From an uncultured Clostridia bacterium (GTDB lineage Bacteria > Bacillota > Clostridia > Christensenellales > UBA1242), in NCBI GenBank assembly GCA_944381145.1, contig CALWJZ010000013.1:1-32968 (forward strand): DNA of 32,968 bases, in the 5' to 3' direction. The notes beneath the pieces were generated by a model. It was not told the origin of the DNA. It made no database searches and saw only the letters and a list, made by a program, of their open reading frames with translations. This document shows positions 15,140 through 24,642 of this stretch, in pieces. Made by a program: the position numbers and the translations under genes. How positions within the stretch are numbered: position 1 is the stretch's first letter; each line of letters opens with the position of its first letter.

Positions 15140-15988
15140 ATGATTTTACAGGTAAAGGAAAAAGAAAAATTAATAAAATTTCTTATTCACAATATTCAAG
15201 GGTTAAGTTTTTCTTCTGCTCAAAAATTAATTCGTCTTGGTAAAGTAAAAATAAATGGAAAACGTGTAAAAAGCAATATTGATTTGAATGTATTTGATGA
15301 ATTAGAAATATTTAATCTTATAAGCACAAAACCAAATATAGAAGTGATATATGAAGATGAAAATATAATTATTGTTAACAAACCACAGGGCGTAGAGTGT
15401 GCAACTCGAGATAAAAGTAGTCCAAATACTTACTCATTAGAAGAATTGTTTTCAGACAAAAATGCTATTGTAGTCCATAGATTAGATAGACTAACCGAAG
15501 GATTAGTAATACTTGCAAAAACAAAAGAGATTGCAAGAAAATTTGAACAATATTTTAAAAATAGAAAAATTACAAAAAAATATATTACTTGTGTTTATGG
15601 AGAGTTCAAAAATTCTGGAATAGATATCAAATATTTGCATAAAGATAATCAAAAATCAAAAGTTATTGTATCTAATGAACCAAAAGAAGATTACAAAAAA
15701 ATTATTACTGAGTTCAAAGTTTTAAAACAAATTAATAATAAAACTCTAATTGAAATAATATTGCATACAGGACGAACACATCAAATAAGAGCACACTTAA
15801 GTTTTTTGGGTTACCCGATTGTAAACGATAATAAATACAACAATAAAAAAAGTAACAATACTTATAAGTATCAAGGATATTTCCTTACTGCTTACAAATT
15901 AGAGTTTAACTTAGATGATGATTTAAAATATTTAAACGGACTAGAATTTTCCATTACACCTTCATGGTTAAAGTATTTGAATGAGTAA
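15140..15988 (+). CDS. RluA-family pseudouridine synthase
   Basis: 282 residues. It converts uridine to pseudouridine in rRNA or tRNA. An N-terminal S4 RNA-binding domain (SSAQKLIRLGKVKINGKRVKSN, about 24-45) precedes the catalytic domain: IIIVNKPQGVECATR near 77-90, then HRLDRLTEGLVILAKT near 113-128, whose Asp is the nucleophile. The usual T-S-G after it is T-E-G. LHTGRTHQIRAHLSFLGYPI near 211-230 is the standard second signature. The exact target site cannot be told from sequence; RluD, RluC and YhcT types share this architecture. The ribosome site is weak (AAAAGG 9 nt upstream). A bidirectional terminator follows. Confidence 0.92.
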   Translation: MILQVKEKEKLIKFLIHNIQGLSFSSAQKLIRLGKVKINGKRVKSNIDLNVFDELEIFNLISTKPNIEVIYEDENIIIVNKPQGVECATRDKSSPNTYSLEELFSDKNAIVVHRLDRLTEGLVILAKTKEIARKFEQYFKNRKITKKYITCVYGEFKNSGIDIKYLHKDNQKSKVIVSNEPKEDYKKIITEFKVLKQINNKTLIEIILHTGRTHQIRAHLSFLGYPIVNDNKYNNKKSNNTYKYQGYFLTAYKLEFNLDDDLKYLNGLEFSITPSWLKYLNE

Positions 15989-16009
15989 AGCAAAATTTTT
16001 TGCACTTTG

Positions 16010-16041
16010 AAAAAAAGAATACAACTATTGTATTCTTTTTT
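16010..16041. terminator. bidirectional terminator after the RluA gene and the PPIase gene
   Basis: A perfect stem (at least AAGAATACA 16015-16023 with TGTATTCTT 16029-16037, extended by A/T pairs) with a 5-nt loop and flanking A and T runs serves both convergent genes. Confidence 0.8.
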
Positions 16042-16042
16042 C

Positions 16043-17758
16043 TTATTTCCACAAATCTTCATATCTTTTTTCATAATAAGTTATAACTATGTTGTTTTGT
16101 TTCAATTTTGTTCTTTCATTTTTTACTACTTCTTGAGTCATATTATTGTATAAGTTTTCATCGAGATTTAATTTATCATAAATATAATTAAATATTGTTT
16201 TGTTGCTATCTGGTGTTGTTGTTTGTGTGCAAAGTATAGCCAATAATTGAGCGTCACTTATATTATTTATATTTTTTTCATCAACTAAATTTTCGACAAC
16301 TCCATCATGAAATATTATGTGATAGCCATATGTGCTGACAATCATATCCATAGAACCTTCACCTTCGCCACCATTAGACTTGTCTAATGCTCTTACACCA
16401 TCAGCAAAAGGTTTAACCATTTTATCTGTAACTGATGTATCAAGGTTGACTACATAATCAAATTCACTATTCATGAAACCTTCGTCATCATTGAATATAT
16501 ATACTAAATCATTAAATTTAGTACTTTTTTGTTTCAATGAACCACCTGAAGTATAATATTTTACAAAGTCATAAATATCTGAAGCATATGCTTTATAAGT
16601 ATTTTCTTTTCCAACAACCTTTTTGAAATTAAATTGTGCACCATATTCCAAATACATCTCTTCACTCATTTCAAAAGTAGAAGTTGTTCGAGATATAATT
16701 CTTTTCAATTGAGTTTGATAATCAGTGTTTTGCTTTTTTTCTTCATTTTCTTCAGTATTTTCATCTGTGATACCAAACAATGTATTCAAAGTTGTGATAT
16801 CTGCTTTTTGTTCATCGGTAAAGTTAATCAATATATGTTTGACATTAACATATTCATTTCCACTATTTGGATGATAATACACATATTCAGAAGATGCATT
16901 TTGCATCGCAGTATGATACAAGTTTTCATTCGCACTATAAGTTTCTAATTGTGCCTTATATTGCTCTTTGAAATATTTTAGAACAGCATCTACTGCTACT
17001 GGAGTATTTTCAAAAAATTCTTCTTCGTACTTTTCTAAATATTTATTGGTAGTCAAAAGATCTATTAGTCTAGTTTCTTCATAAAGAAGTACATCTTCTT
17101 CTTTTGTACTACGACCTTCACTTTTTGCCAAATCTTGTAAACTTTTTATATATCTTGTCCATGCTTCATTTGAAACTTTTGTATCTGTAATAATTCTATA
17201 TTCTTTTGTAAAATGCTCTGGCAAATCACTTGGAATATACACTTCGTCATCTTCTTCTTCAACTCTTGTTACAATACCTTCAGAATACTCAGTAGTAGGA
17301 ATATATTCTTCTTCCTCTGCTCTCATAGGTTCTGTTGTTTCAGGAGTCTCGAAATTTATTTCCATATCCCATTCTTGTCTGATTTTTTCTTCAAATGTAT
17401 TTATGGAATCTTGCATATAATCAAAAGCTTCTTTCCTAATTTCAAGTTTTTCTTGATCGGTAATTGTAATTTGTGTTTTTACAACACCCATAAGCAATTC
17501 CCTATCAATCATACTTGTAATTGTTTGATTTATAGATTCTTCAAGTGAATAACCATATTGTTGATAATATTGATATCCATAATTACTAAAAGCCTCTATT
17601 AAATCTTTTTTGGTAAACTCTTTGTCTCCAACCGTCACAACAATTTGATTATAGTATTTGGCATTATCTATCTGCAACCAACTACAACCTGTCAAAAAAA
17701 ACAAGCACAAAACTAGTGTACATAATGTAGTTAATATTTTCTTTATTAGTTTTTTCAT
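16043..17758 (-). CDS. SurA/PrsA-like foldase lipoprotein (peptidyl-prolyl isomerase)
   Basis: 571 residues, longer than PrsA (about 290). A lipoprotein signal (KKLIKKILTTLCTL...) with lipobox LTGCS places Cys25 as the lipidated residue, so the protein sits on the outer face of the membrane and helps exported proteins fold. A SurA_N-like chaperone domain starts with VTVGDKEFTKKDLIEAF. A very acidic insert (about 135-175, EEEEYIPTTEYSEG, VEEEDDEVYIP) interrupts it. Rotamase-domain pieces appear at YVNVKHILINF (near 300) and TYGYHIIFHDG (near 478), with a long insertion between them. AAGGAA lies 7 nt before ATG 17758. It follows mfd by 73 bp; pth-mfd-foldase is a common order in Clostridia. Catalytic activity is uncertain because the rotamase domain is so divergent. 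Confidence 0.85.
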   Translation of the reverse strand: MKKLIKKILTTLCTLVLCLFFLTGCSWLQIDNAKYYNQIVVTVGDKEFTKKDLIEAFSNYGYQYYQQYGYSLEESINQTITSMIDRELLMGVVKTQITITDQEKLEIRKEAFDYMQDSINTFEEKIRQEWDMEINFETPETTEPMRAEEEEYIPTTEYSEGIVTRVEEEDDEVYIPSDLPEHFTKEYRIITDTKVSNEAWTRYIKSLQDLAKSEGRSTKEEDVLLYEETRLIDLLTTNKYLEKYEEEFFENTPVAVDAVLKYFKEQYKAQLETYSANENLYHTAMQNASSEYVYYHPNSGNEYVNVKHILINFTDEQKADITTLNTLFGITDENTEENEEKKQNTDYQTQLKRIISRTTSTFEMSEEMYLEYGAQFNFKKVVGKENTYKAYASDIYDFVKYYTSGGSLKQKSTKFNDLVYIFNDDEGFMNSEFDYVVNLDTSVTDKMVKPFADGVRALDKSNGGEGEGSMDMIVSTYGYHIIFHDGVVENLVDEKNINNISDAQLLAILCTQTTTPDSNKTIFNYIYDKLNLDENLYNNMTQEVVKNERTKLKQNNIVITYYEKRYEDLWK

Positions 17759-17831
17759 AGCATAGTTCCTTAGATTTTAAATAGTACTTAAGTATTTTAC
17801 TATAATAATATCCAAATTGCAAATAAAATTA

Positions 17832-20800
17832 TCACTTGGTATTAACAATTTGTAAGTAACTTATTAAAAAGTCAAGCATTTCATTTTCTTTTATTCCTGA
17901 TATTTCAATTGTTGGAGTATCAGAAAAATTAAAATGTATATATTTACTATAATTATCAAGAGTTATATCTATAATTTGTTTAGTTAAATCATCTTTGGTT
18001 TGAAAACAAATAATAGTCTTCTGTCTTATAATTAATTTGTTTGCAGAAATATTTGCGCACATGTTTTTTATAAATGCAATCTTTATAAGATTCAAAAATT
18101 CTTCTGGTAAATCGCCATAAACACTTTTTGTATTATTACAAAAATCTTCAAATTTTTGAGCAGTATCAATTGTTGCTATTTCTTTATACATTTTCATTCT
18201 CATGGCTGTACTAGAAACATAATTATGAGATAAATATGCAGAAAAATTTGTTTCCACTCTTATATCAGATTTATATGTTACTTTTTCACTTGATAATTCT
18301 TTTATGCTTTCTTCAAGCAATTGAACATACATATTATATCCAATTTTTTCAATATTACCACTTTGTTCGGTTCCAAATATGCTACCAGCTCCTCTAATTT
18401 CCAAATCTCTCATAGCGATTTTGAAACCACTACCCATTGCACTAAATTCTTGTATTGCTTGCAATCTTTTGTATGCATTTTCACTAAGAATTTTTCTACT
18501 ATCAAAAGTAAAATAGGCATATGAAGTTTTGTTTGATCTGCCTATTCTACCCTTTAATTGATATAATTGAGACAATCCCAACAAATCTGAATTTATAACA
18601 ATTAGTGTATTAGCATTTGGCAAATCTACACCATTTTCAATGAGTGTTGTCGCAACTAGCACTTGCACCTGTCCAGAATATAACTTGAAAATTTCATGTT
18701 CTAATTCAATATCTGACATCTGTCCATGCGCAACAGAAATCATTGCTTCTGGTATAAGTGACTTCAAATAGTTAGCAAAATTATATATACTTTCGACTCT
18801 GTTATATATTACAAGAACTTGTCCATTACGGGATAATTCTTGTTGAATTGCTCTTTTTATAATATCGTCACTATATTCGATTACTTGAACTTCACTAGCA
18901 ATTCTTTCGATAGGAGGAGTTTCAATAATACTAATATCTCTAACTCCAATAAGAGACATATTTAGCGTTCTAGGTATTGGTGTAGCACTAAGAGTTAATA
19001 CATTAATATGCTTTTTTATATTTTTAATTTTATCTTTATCTGATACTCCAAATTTTTGTTCTTCGTCAAGTATTAAAAGTCCTAAATTTTTGTAATCAAT
19101 ATCATTTGCAAGTAATTTATGTGTACCGATAATAAGGTCAATTTTGCCATTTGAAATATCTTTTTTTATTTTTTCTATTTCCACATTACTTTTTAGTCTA
19201 TTTATTACTTCCACTCTTACTCCAAAATCAGCCATTCTAGATTTTGCAGTATTGAAATGTTGTTCACTAAGAATAGTTGTTGGACAAAGAAAAGCAACTT
19301 GTTTTCCACTTAATATAGTTTTGAACGCTATTCTTAAAGCAACTTCAGTTTTGCCATAACCTACATCACCACACACTAATCTATCCATAATTTTGCCACT
19401 TTCCATGTCTCTTTTGCAATCATTTATGGCATTTAGTTGATCAATTGTTTCGGCGAAAGGAAAAGAATTTTCAAATTTTATTTGCATTTCATCATCTTGA
19501 GGATATACAAATCCTTTCAAGTTCATTCTTTCTCGATATAGAGAAATCAAATCATAAGCAATTGCTTTTACAGAATTTTTTACTTTTGTTTTTGTTTTTG
19601 CAAACTCCACGCCACCAATTTTATTTAATTTTGGTTCTTTGTCCGAACCTAAATACTTGGAAACTTGGTCCATGTTCTCAACTGGCAAGTATAATTTGTC
19701 ATTATTTTTGTATTCAATAACAACATAATCTCTAAGCGAATTACTCAATTTGAGTGTTTGCACTCCAAGACATCTTCCAACACCATGAAAATTATGAACA
19801 ACAAAATCTCCAACTTTTGGAAGTTCTCCATCAAAAAACTCCACTGGCTTTTCTATAACTTTTTTCTTTTTACCAAATAGACTATTAGACGAAATTATTG
19901 CCAATTTTTCTTCTGGCAAAATTATATCCATTGGATACGATTTTTGAATGACATTTACTGTGTTTTTTAAACACATAGAGATGCTTTTTGCTGTGTTATA
20001 ATGAATATTATTTTTTTCCATAATATTTTTTAATTTAATTAAATTTTCTTCATTATCTGCACACAGTATTACTGTATAATTTTGTTTTTCATAATTTTTT
20101 ACATCAATTAAGAAAGCATCTAAATAATTAACATAGGAAACGCTGGGTAGAGTTTTAATTGAAAATACTTTTTGAGGTTTGAATAATCTATTTGCTTGTT
20201 GAATATAATGAAATGCAATTAATGTATGATTAGGATTGAATTTTAATATTTCATCTACTTCTAATTTTGAATTTTTTGCAATTACGTTTAGAGGATATTC
20301 CAAATCAGTAATTGTATGATTATAATCATTTATGTAATCTAGTAATTTATCATAAATAATTTTTGCACCATCAAAAACAATAGTTGCGTCGTCTACCAAC
20401 TCAAATAAGTGGGTGTAATTTTTTAATCCAAAATACATAAGTCTATAATCGTTAGGTTTTGTTTCATTAAGGGTATCAAAAATTTCATCTTTTTTTAATT
20501 TTTCTTTTTCATATAAAACATTAATATTTTTTGGATCTAAATTTATATATTTATTTGTAAATATATTTACTTCATCAATATCTGAATTTGTAAGCATAGT
20601 AATAGGATTATATAATTTAATATTATCCACACAATCATAATCCAAAAAAATTCTCGTAGGTTGAAAATTTAAAGGAAAAATATCAATAACGTCGCCTCTA
20701 ACCGAAAATTCTCCTTCATTTGATACTAGTTCAACCCTTTGATAATTCATGCTTGTAAGTTTGCTTATAAATTCTGACAAATTTAATTCTGAACCTTTTT

Positions 20801-21176
20801 TAATTTCTAAATTAAAAAGAAATTCTTGTCTAGGAAAAAACCCTGCCATAACTTCGGGAGTTAAAATTATAGTATCGATTGATTTAGAAATTAATTTTTG
20901 CAAAACACTTAAATGTTTGTTTGGTTTTATAAATTCACTAGTTAAAGGGGAAATGTTTTCAGTCAATACTTCACATTTTCTACCCAATTCTAGTAATGTA
21001 TCATAGACAAGACTTATATTATCACTATCTTCCACTACATAAAAAAGGAATGCACTATCTTCTACAAGTGCTAATTTTTCGCCAAGATTTAGCCCAAACA
21101 CGCTAACATTTTGCCCATCTTCTATTGCTTGACTGAGTAACTTAAAATTTCCTTGATTAATAAATTTATTAAGCAT
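17832..21176 (-). CDS. mfd: transcription-repair coupling factor Mfd
   Basis: 1114 residues, slightly shorter than the usual 1150-1180. Mfd removes RNA polymerase stalled at DNA lesions and recruits UvrA. In order: UvrB-like domains 1-3 (VRGDVIDIFPLNFQPTRIF near 155-175), the RNA-polymerase-interacting CarD-like domain (KVGDFVVHNFHGVGRCLG near 454-470), the translocase with Walker A GDVGYGKTEVALR near 603, DEEQKFGV box near 703, SATPIPRTLNMSL, the second lobe (ATTLIENGVDLPNANT, QLYQLKGRIGRS), the TRG region and a C-terminal TRCF domain. It starts on the base after the pth stop, without a visible ribosome site, so translation is coupled. Conserved order pth-mfd. Confidence 0.97.
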   Translation of the reverse strand: MLNKFINQGNFKLLSQAIEDGQNVSVFGLNLGEKLALVEDSAFLFYVVEDSDNISLVYDTLLELGRKCEVLTENISPLTSEFIKPNKHLSVLQKLISKSIDTIILTPEVMAGFFPRQEFLFNLEIKKGSELNLSEFISKLTSMNYQRVELVSNEGEFSVRGDVIDIFPLNFQPTRIFLDYDCVDNIKLYNPITMLTNSDIDEVNIFTNKYINLDPKNINVLYEKEKLKKDEIFDTLNETKPNDYRLMYFGLKNYTHLFELVDDATIVFDGAKIIYDKLLDYINDYNHTITDLEYPLNVIAKNSKLEVDEILKFNPNHTLIAFHYIQQANRLFKPQKVFSIKTLPSVSYVNYLDAFLIDVKNYEKQNYTVILCADNEENLIKLKNIMEKNNIHYNTAKSISMCLKNTVNVIQKSYPMDIILPEEKLAIISSNSLFGKKKKVIEKPVEFFDGELPKVGDFVVHNFHGVGRCLGVQTLKLSNSLRDYVVIEYKNNDKLYLPVENMDQVSKYLGSDKEPKLNKIGGVEFAKTKTKVKNSVKAIAYDLISLYRERMNLKGFVYPQDDEMQIKFENSFPFAETIDQLNAINDCKRDMESGKIMDRLVCGDVGYGKTEVALRIAFKTILSGKQVAFLCPTTILSEQHFNTAKSRMADFGVRVEVINRLKSNVEIEKIKKDISNGKIDLIIGTHKLLANDIDYKNLGLLILDEEQKFGVSDKDKIKNIKKHINVLTLSATPIPRTLNMSLIGVRDISIIETPPIERIASEVQVIEYSDDIIKRAIQQELSRNGQVLVIYNRVESIYNFANYLKSLIPEAMISVAHGQMSDIELEHEIFKLYSGQVQVLVATTLIENGVDLPNANTLIVINSDLLGLSQLYQLKGRIGRSNKTSYAYFTFDSRKILSENAYKRLQAIQEFSAMGSGFKIAMRDLEIRGAGSIFGTEQSGNIEKIGYNMYVQLLEESIKELSSEKVTYKSDIRVETNFSAYLSHNYVSSTAMRMKMYKEIATIDTAQKFEDFCNNTKSVYGDLPEEFLNLIKIAFIKNMCANISANKLIIRQKTIICFQTKDDLTKQIIDITLDNYSKYIHFNFSDTPTIEISGIKENEMLDFLISYLQIVNTK

Positions 21177-21731
21177 TTAAATTTTATTAATATCTAACCC
21201 CTCTATTTTTTTGTTCAAAACAAAATAATCAATTATTCTATTTGTTTTTTGGAATACAGAATCCAAATCTTTCAATTTATCAGCAGAGATATTGCTCAAA
21301 ACATATGTTGCCAAGTCAATTCCTTCTGGTTTCCCTGCGCCTATTCTTAGTCTAGCAAAATTTTCTCCTAATTTTTGTACAATATCCCTAAGTCCGTTAT
21401 GTGTACCTGCACTTCCTTTTGCTCTTACTCTTATTTTTCCAAATTCCAAATCAATATCATCTACAATTACTAATAAATTACTTAAATCTAATTTCAAGGA
21501 ACGAACTAAATCTTCTACACTTTTGCCACTTAAATTCATAAAAGTTTCAGGTTTCAAAAGTATAATTTTTTCTCCATTTATATTACCTTCTGCAACTTTA
21601 CCATAGTATTTTGACTTGGTAAATTTCATATTTTTACTCAATGCAAATTTATCTATAGCCATATAACCTAAGTTGTGAATAGTTTTTTCATATGATTTTC
21701 CTGGATTACCCAATCCTACTATTGCTATCAT
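21177..21731 (-). CDS. pth: peptidyl-tRNA hydrolase
   Basis: 184 residues, standard length. It releases peptides from peptidyl-tRNA that has dropped off ribosomes. Signatures: VGLGNPGKSYEKTIHNLGY at 5-23 with Asn9 and catalytic His19, LLKPETFMNLSGKSV near 58-72, VIVDDIDLEFGKIRVRAKGSAGTHNGLRD near 88-116 with the catalytic-site Asp and Asn, and ARLRIGAGKPEG near 125. ATG 21731 lies inside the 3' end of the GlmU-like gene (26-nt overlap), with GGAG about 8 nt upstream. The chain glmU-like, pth, mfd mirrors the Bacillus glmU...pth...mfd region. Confidence 0.97.
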   Translation of the reverse strand: MIAIVGLGNPGKSYEKTIHNLGYMAIDKFALSKNMKFTKSKYYGKVAEGNINGEKIILLKPETFMNLSGKSVEDLVRSLKLDLSNLLVIVDDIDLEFGKIRVRAKGSAGTHNGLRDIVQKLGENFARLRIGAGKPEGIDLATYVLSNISADKLKDLDSVFQKTNRIIDYFVLNKKIEGLDINKI

Positions 21732-22593
21732 CTGTATCTCCTAATAAACTATTAGCCTTTATTTTTGTATTTGCAGGAACATTATAATTAGTTATACTTG
21801 CACCTTTTTCTATAAGCACATCTTCACCAATTAAACTATTATTAATTACTGAAAATGAAGAAATATAAACATTGTTTGATATAATACTAGATATAATTTC
21901 ACTGCCCGAAACACAGGAATTATCTCCTATTTTTGAATTGTCAATTACATTATTTTCTTTTAAAATAACATTTCTACCAATTTTTGAATTACCTTTGATA
22001 GAATTATTTGAGAAAATTTTTACTCCTTTTGCAATATCTACAAAAGGTTCAATATAAACAGTGTTTGGATTAACAATATCAACACCATTTTCAATGTGAA
22101 ATGAATTAATTCTTTCTTGTAAAACACGCAAAGCATATGTAAATTGAATTTTGTTTTCTACCAAATAAAATTCTTCCATATTCTGAGAAAATATATTATC
22201 TATCTCAATTTTTGTATTATTTAAAACATATTGATTATTAACCACATAACCTACAGGAAGTTTACAAATCATAGTCTTTTTTATATCACAATATTCAATT
22301 AAATTTTTAATTGTAAAATTTGTAATTAGTGGTGTTTTGGAAAGTAAAATAATTGTATAATCATAATTACTATCTAAAAATTTTTTTGAAAATTCAACAA
22401 TATTTGTTTTGTTGTCATATTCTTGAATAACACAAGGAATATCAGAACAAGCAAATTTAATCCATTCTGCCAAAGTCAAACCCAATATTTTTCCAGAAAA
22501 TGAATTTTTTGTAGTTTTTGTATTGAGAATTAAACATTGAAATTTATTTTTTTTTGTTTGAATATTTTTTATTTCTAACTTTGTTTGAATCAT
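21706..22593 (-). CDS. degenerate GlmU-like protein (pseudoenzyme)
   Basis: 295 residues from ATG 22593 (AAGGTG 6-7 nt upstream; an earlier in-frame GTG at 22602 lies in the ribosome site). Full GlmU has about 455. The order of elements follows GlmU: a nucleotidyltransferase-like half (ILGLTLAEWIKFACSDIP, YDYTIILLSKTPLIT), a linker like the YYLTD...GIN region (MEEFYLVENKIQFTYALRVL), ERINSFHIENGVDIVNPNT (GlmU: R.n..h...GV.i.dP..t) and a left-handed beta-helix of about eight hexapeptide turns. The N-terminal GxGTRM-type nucleotide loop is missing, the Gly-Asp of the GDxPL motif is Ser-Lys (LLSKTPLIT), and the acetyltransferase end with its His/Lys/Asn is absent. So neither GlmU reaction is expected. 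Position before pth suggests decay or repurposing of an ancestral glmU. Confidence 0.72.
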   Translation of the reverse strand: MIQTKLEIKNIQTKKNKFQCLILNTKTTKNSFSGKILGLTLAEWIKFACSDIPCVIQEYDNKTNIVEFSKKFLDSNYDYTIILLSKTPLITNFTIKNLIEYCDIKKTMICKLPVGYVVNNQYVLNNTKIEIDNIFSQNMEEFYLVENKIQFTYALRVLQERINSFHIENGVDIVNPNTVYIEPFVDIAKGVKIFSNNSIKGNSKIGRNVILKENNVIDNSKIGDNSCVSGSEIISSIISNNVYISSFSVINNSLIGEDVLIEKGASITNYNVPANTKIKANSLLGDTDDSNSRIG

Positions 22594-22598
22594 AATAA

Positions 22599-23033
22599 TC
22601 ACCTTAAATTTTTGAAAAATTCACTTAATAATTCAGAACATTCTTTCTCTAATACCCCACTTGTAATTTCACATTTGTGATTAAAATTATTATTTTGTGC
22701 TAACTTTTCAGTTCCAAATCTTTTGTCTTTTGCACCATAAACTATTTTTTTTATACGCGAACTGAGTATTGCACCCATACACATTAAGCAAGGTTCTTTT
22801 GTTGTATAAATAGTTGCGTTATCTAGTCTATAATTTTTTAATTTTTTGTTCGCTTTTATTATTGCTAAAATTTCAGCGTGAGATATAACCGAATTGTTTT
22901 TTTCTTTTTTATTATACGCACGAGAAACTATTTGATTGTCTAAAACTATTACAGCACCGATAGGCACATCACCACAGTTAAGTGATTTTTTTGCTTCATT
23001 CAGTGCTATTTTCATATAATCTTCATCTTTCAC
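22599..23033 (-). CDS. tadA: tRNA-specific adenosine deaminase TadA
   Basis: 144 residues, near the usual 150-165. TadA deaminates A34 to inosine in tRNA-Arg(ACG). Cytidine-deaminase fold with zinc ligands His and catalytic Glu in SHAEILAI (near 51-58) and the two Cys in EPCLMCMGAI (near 81-90). DVPIGAVIV near 22-30 and the C-terminal helix ECSELLSEFF are typical. CMP/guanine deaminases share the motifs, but length and the RIKKIVYGAKDKRFG stretch (family: R...vvyGa.D.k.G) favour TadA. It lies 6 nt after rlmH and is followed at once by the GlmU-like gene. Confidence 0.93.
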   Translation of the reverse strand: MKDEDYMKIALNEAKKSLNCGDVPIGAVIVLDNQIVSRAYNKKEKNNSVISHAEILAIIKANKKLKNYRLDNATIYTTKEPCLMCMGAILSSRIKKIVYGAKDKRFGTEKLAQNNNFNHKCEITSGVLEKECSELLSEFFKNLR

Positions 23034-23039
23034 TTTTAC

Positions 23040-23510
23040 CTACTTATGATATATAATATTATTTGAAATAGTACACGCTCTGTAAATTTGTTCTAACAGC
23101 ATAATTCTAAATAATTGATGAGGGAATGTCATTTTTGAAAAACTTATACTAAGATTTGCTTGACTTTTTATCTCTTCGCTTAAGCCAAAACTACTCCCTA
23201 TAACAAATGTTATCTTATCATAATTCAATGAGATATTTTCAATTTTTTTTGCAAAAGAGATGCTATCTAATTGAGTTCCACCCAAATCTAATACAACTAT
23301 ATAACCACTTAAATAATTTTTTATTTTGCTACCTTCTCTAACTAAACACTTAGAAATATCAGCAAAAGAATAATTTTTGGGTAATTTTTCTTCTGTAACT
23401 TCAATTATATCTATGCTATGAAATCTAGATATTCTTTTTAGAAATTCTTTTTGACACTCTTGCAAATATTTTTCTTTTAAATTACCTACGGCTATTACAT
23501 TTATTTTCAT
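23040..23510 (-). CDS. rlmH: 23S rRNA pseudouridine1915 N3-methyltransferase RlmH
   Basis: 156 residues (family 159). An SPOUT-fold enzyme that methylates pseudouridine 1915 in helix 69 of assembled ribosomes. MKINVIAVGNLKEKYLQEC start, YIVVLDLGGTQLDSISFA near 70-85, ITFVIGSSFGLSEEI near 98-112 (family: f.IGGa.G), FSKMTFPHQLFRIMLLEQIYRA near 123-146 and the C-terminal Tyr-His-Lys. GSSFG replaces the usual GGAxG. The frame is open for 21 more codons upstream, but ATG 23510 shares its A with the stop of the CPBP gene (TAATG), has GGGGG 7-8 nt upstream and gives the family N-terminus, so I start there. Confidence 0.95.
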   Translation of the reverse strand: MKINVIAVGNLKEKYLQECQKEFLKRISRFHSIDIIEVTEEKLPKNYSFADISKCLVREGSKIKNYLSGYIVVLDLGGTQLDSISFAKKIENISLNYDKITFVIGSSFGLSEEIKSQANLSISFSKMTFPHQLFRIMLLEQIYRACTISNNIIYHK

Positions 23511-24640
23511 TACAATAACCCCCATACATAAGTAAATATTGTAACAAGTCCTCCTAACATAATAGATCCCCACAAAAACAAATTGTCGATTGCCTTAACT
23601 TTATACCTATATTTTTCTTTTGGCAAAACAATATCTATAGGATTATCCATTTTTTTGTAGGTTAAATTCAGCAAAGTATTTTTTTCAAGTAAATCTTTTA
23701 TCTCTTGATCTTTATCCACTACTACTGGCGAATCATAATTGTAACTATAATCATTATAAACTTTATTAATTGCTTTTTTTACTTTTCTAAGCATTGATTG
23801 TTTGTATAATAACCACACATATAAACAAAGCAGAACAACCACTACTATCAGTGAAATTGACACTATAACTATTATACCTATAGCATTACCAGCAGATAGA
23901 GCATTTTGTAATCTCTCAAAAATATCACCAAATATCCAACCTCGATTAGAAGCATAATCAATATAAGTGCTAATGAAATTATTAACAAAATGAATTATCA
24001 TAGCAGGATAAATGTTCTTTGATACAACAGCAACAAATCCTAATATCAATCCTATAACAAAAGCATATGCAACTTGTTGAATGTTAAAGTGCATTAAACC
24101 AAAAAGCAATGATGACAAAACAATTGCTCTTTTAAATCCCATATGCTTAGTTCCTTGCAAAACTATTCCTCTATGCAGAAATTCTTCTGCAAATGCTGGT
24201 AAAACAGCAACTAATAAGATATCTAAAAAGAAATTTGGAGTAGAATAATCACCTGCAACTCCACTACTACCAAATCTATAACCTGTATAGGTTAATATTC
24301 CATTAAATAATGATGAAACTGCGATATTAATAATGAAACAAAGTATACCTATTACTATACTAATAATGATAGATACAAAATTTATTGAATTAAAATTGCA
24401 AGTTTTGAATACTTGTTTTGGCTTTACCTTCAAAAAAACACAATAAAGAAACAATGGTAACAAAAATAAAATTAATATTTGTATAACAAAAGTGAATACA
24501 ATACTTCCAACCTTACCACCAGCAATTAATCCCACACTTGCTAATATCCTAACTAAGCAAAAAACTGCCATACAAATATAATATATGGCAAATGTTTTAA
24601 ATATTGATTTTTGACTATTTTCAACTGTATAATATTTCAT
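23510..24640 (-). CDS. CPBP-family intramembrane metalloprotease (second of pair)
   Basis: 376 residues, about eight membrane helices. The CPBP (Abi/CAAX-prenyl-protease-like) motifs are intact: EEFLHRGIVLQ near 157 (motif 1, E-E-x-x-x-R), HFNIQQVAYAFVIGL near 186 (motif 2, with the metal-ligand His) and IIHFVNNFIST near 216 (motif 3, H-x-x-x-N). Roles of bacterial CPBP proteins vary (signal processing, bacteriocin self-immunity, bacteriocin maturation); none can be assigned here. After the core comes a soluble C-terminal part with a run of basic residues and one last hydrophobic segment. It follows the first CPBP gene by 2 nt and shares TAATG with rlmH, so it belongs to the same operon. The two proteins look like tandem duplicates that have diverged. 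Confidence 0.88.
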   Translation of the reverse strand: MKYYTVENSQKSIFKTFAIYYICMAVFCLVRILASVGLIAGGKVGSIVFTFVIQILILFLLPLFLYCVFLKVKPKQVFKTCNFNSINFVSIIISIVIGILCFIINIAVSSLFNGILTYTGYRFGSSGVAGDYSTPNFFLDILLVAVLPAFAEEFLHRGIVLQGTKHMGFKRAIVLSSLLFGLMHFNIQQVAYAFVIGLILGFVAVVSKNIYPAMIIHFVNNFISTYIDYASNRGWIFGDIFERLQNALSAGNAIGIIVIVSISLIVVVVLLCLYVWLLYKQSMLRKVKKAINKVYNDYSYNYDSPVVVDKDQEIKDLLEKNTLLNLTYKKMDNPIDIVLPKEKYRYKVKAIDNLFLWGSIMLGGLVTIFTYVWGLL

Positions 24641-24642
24641 AA

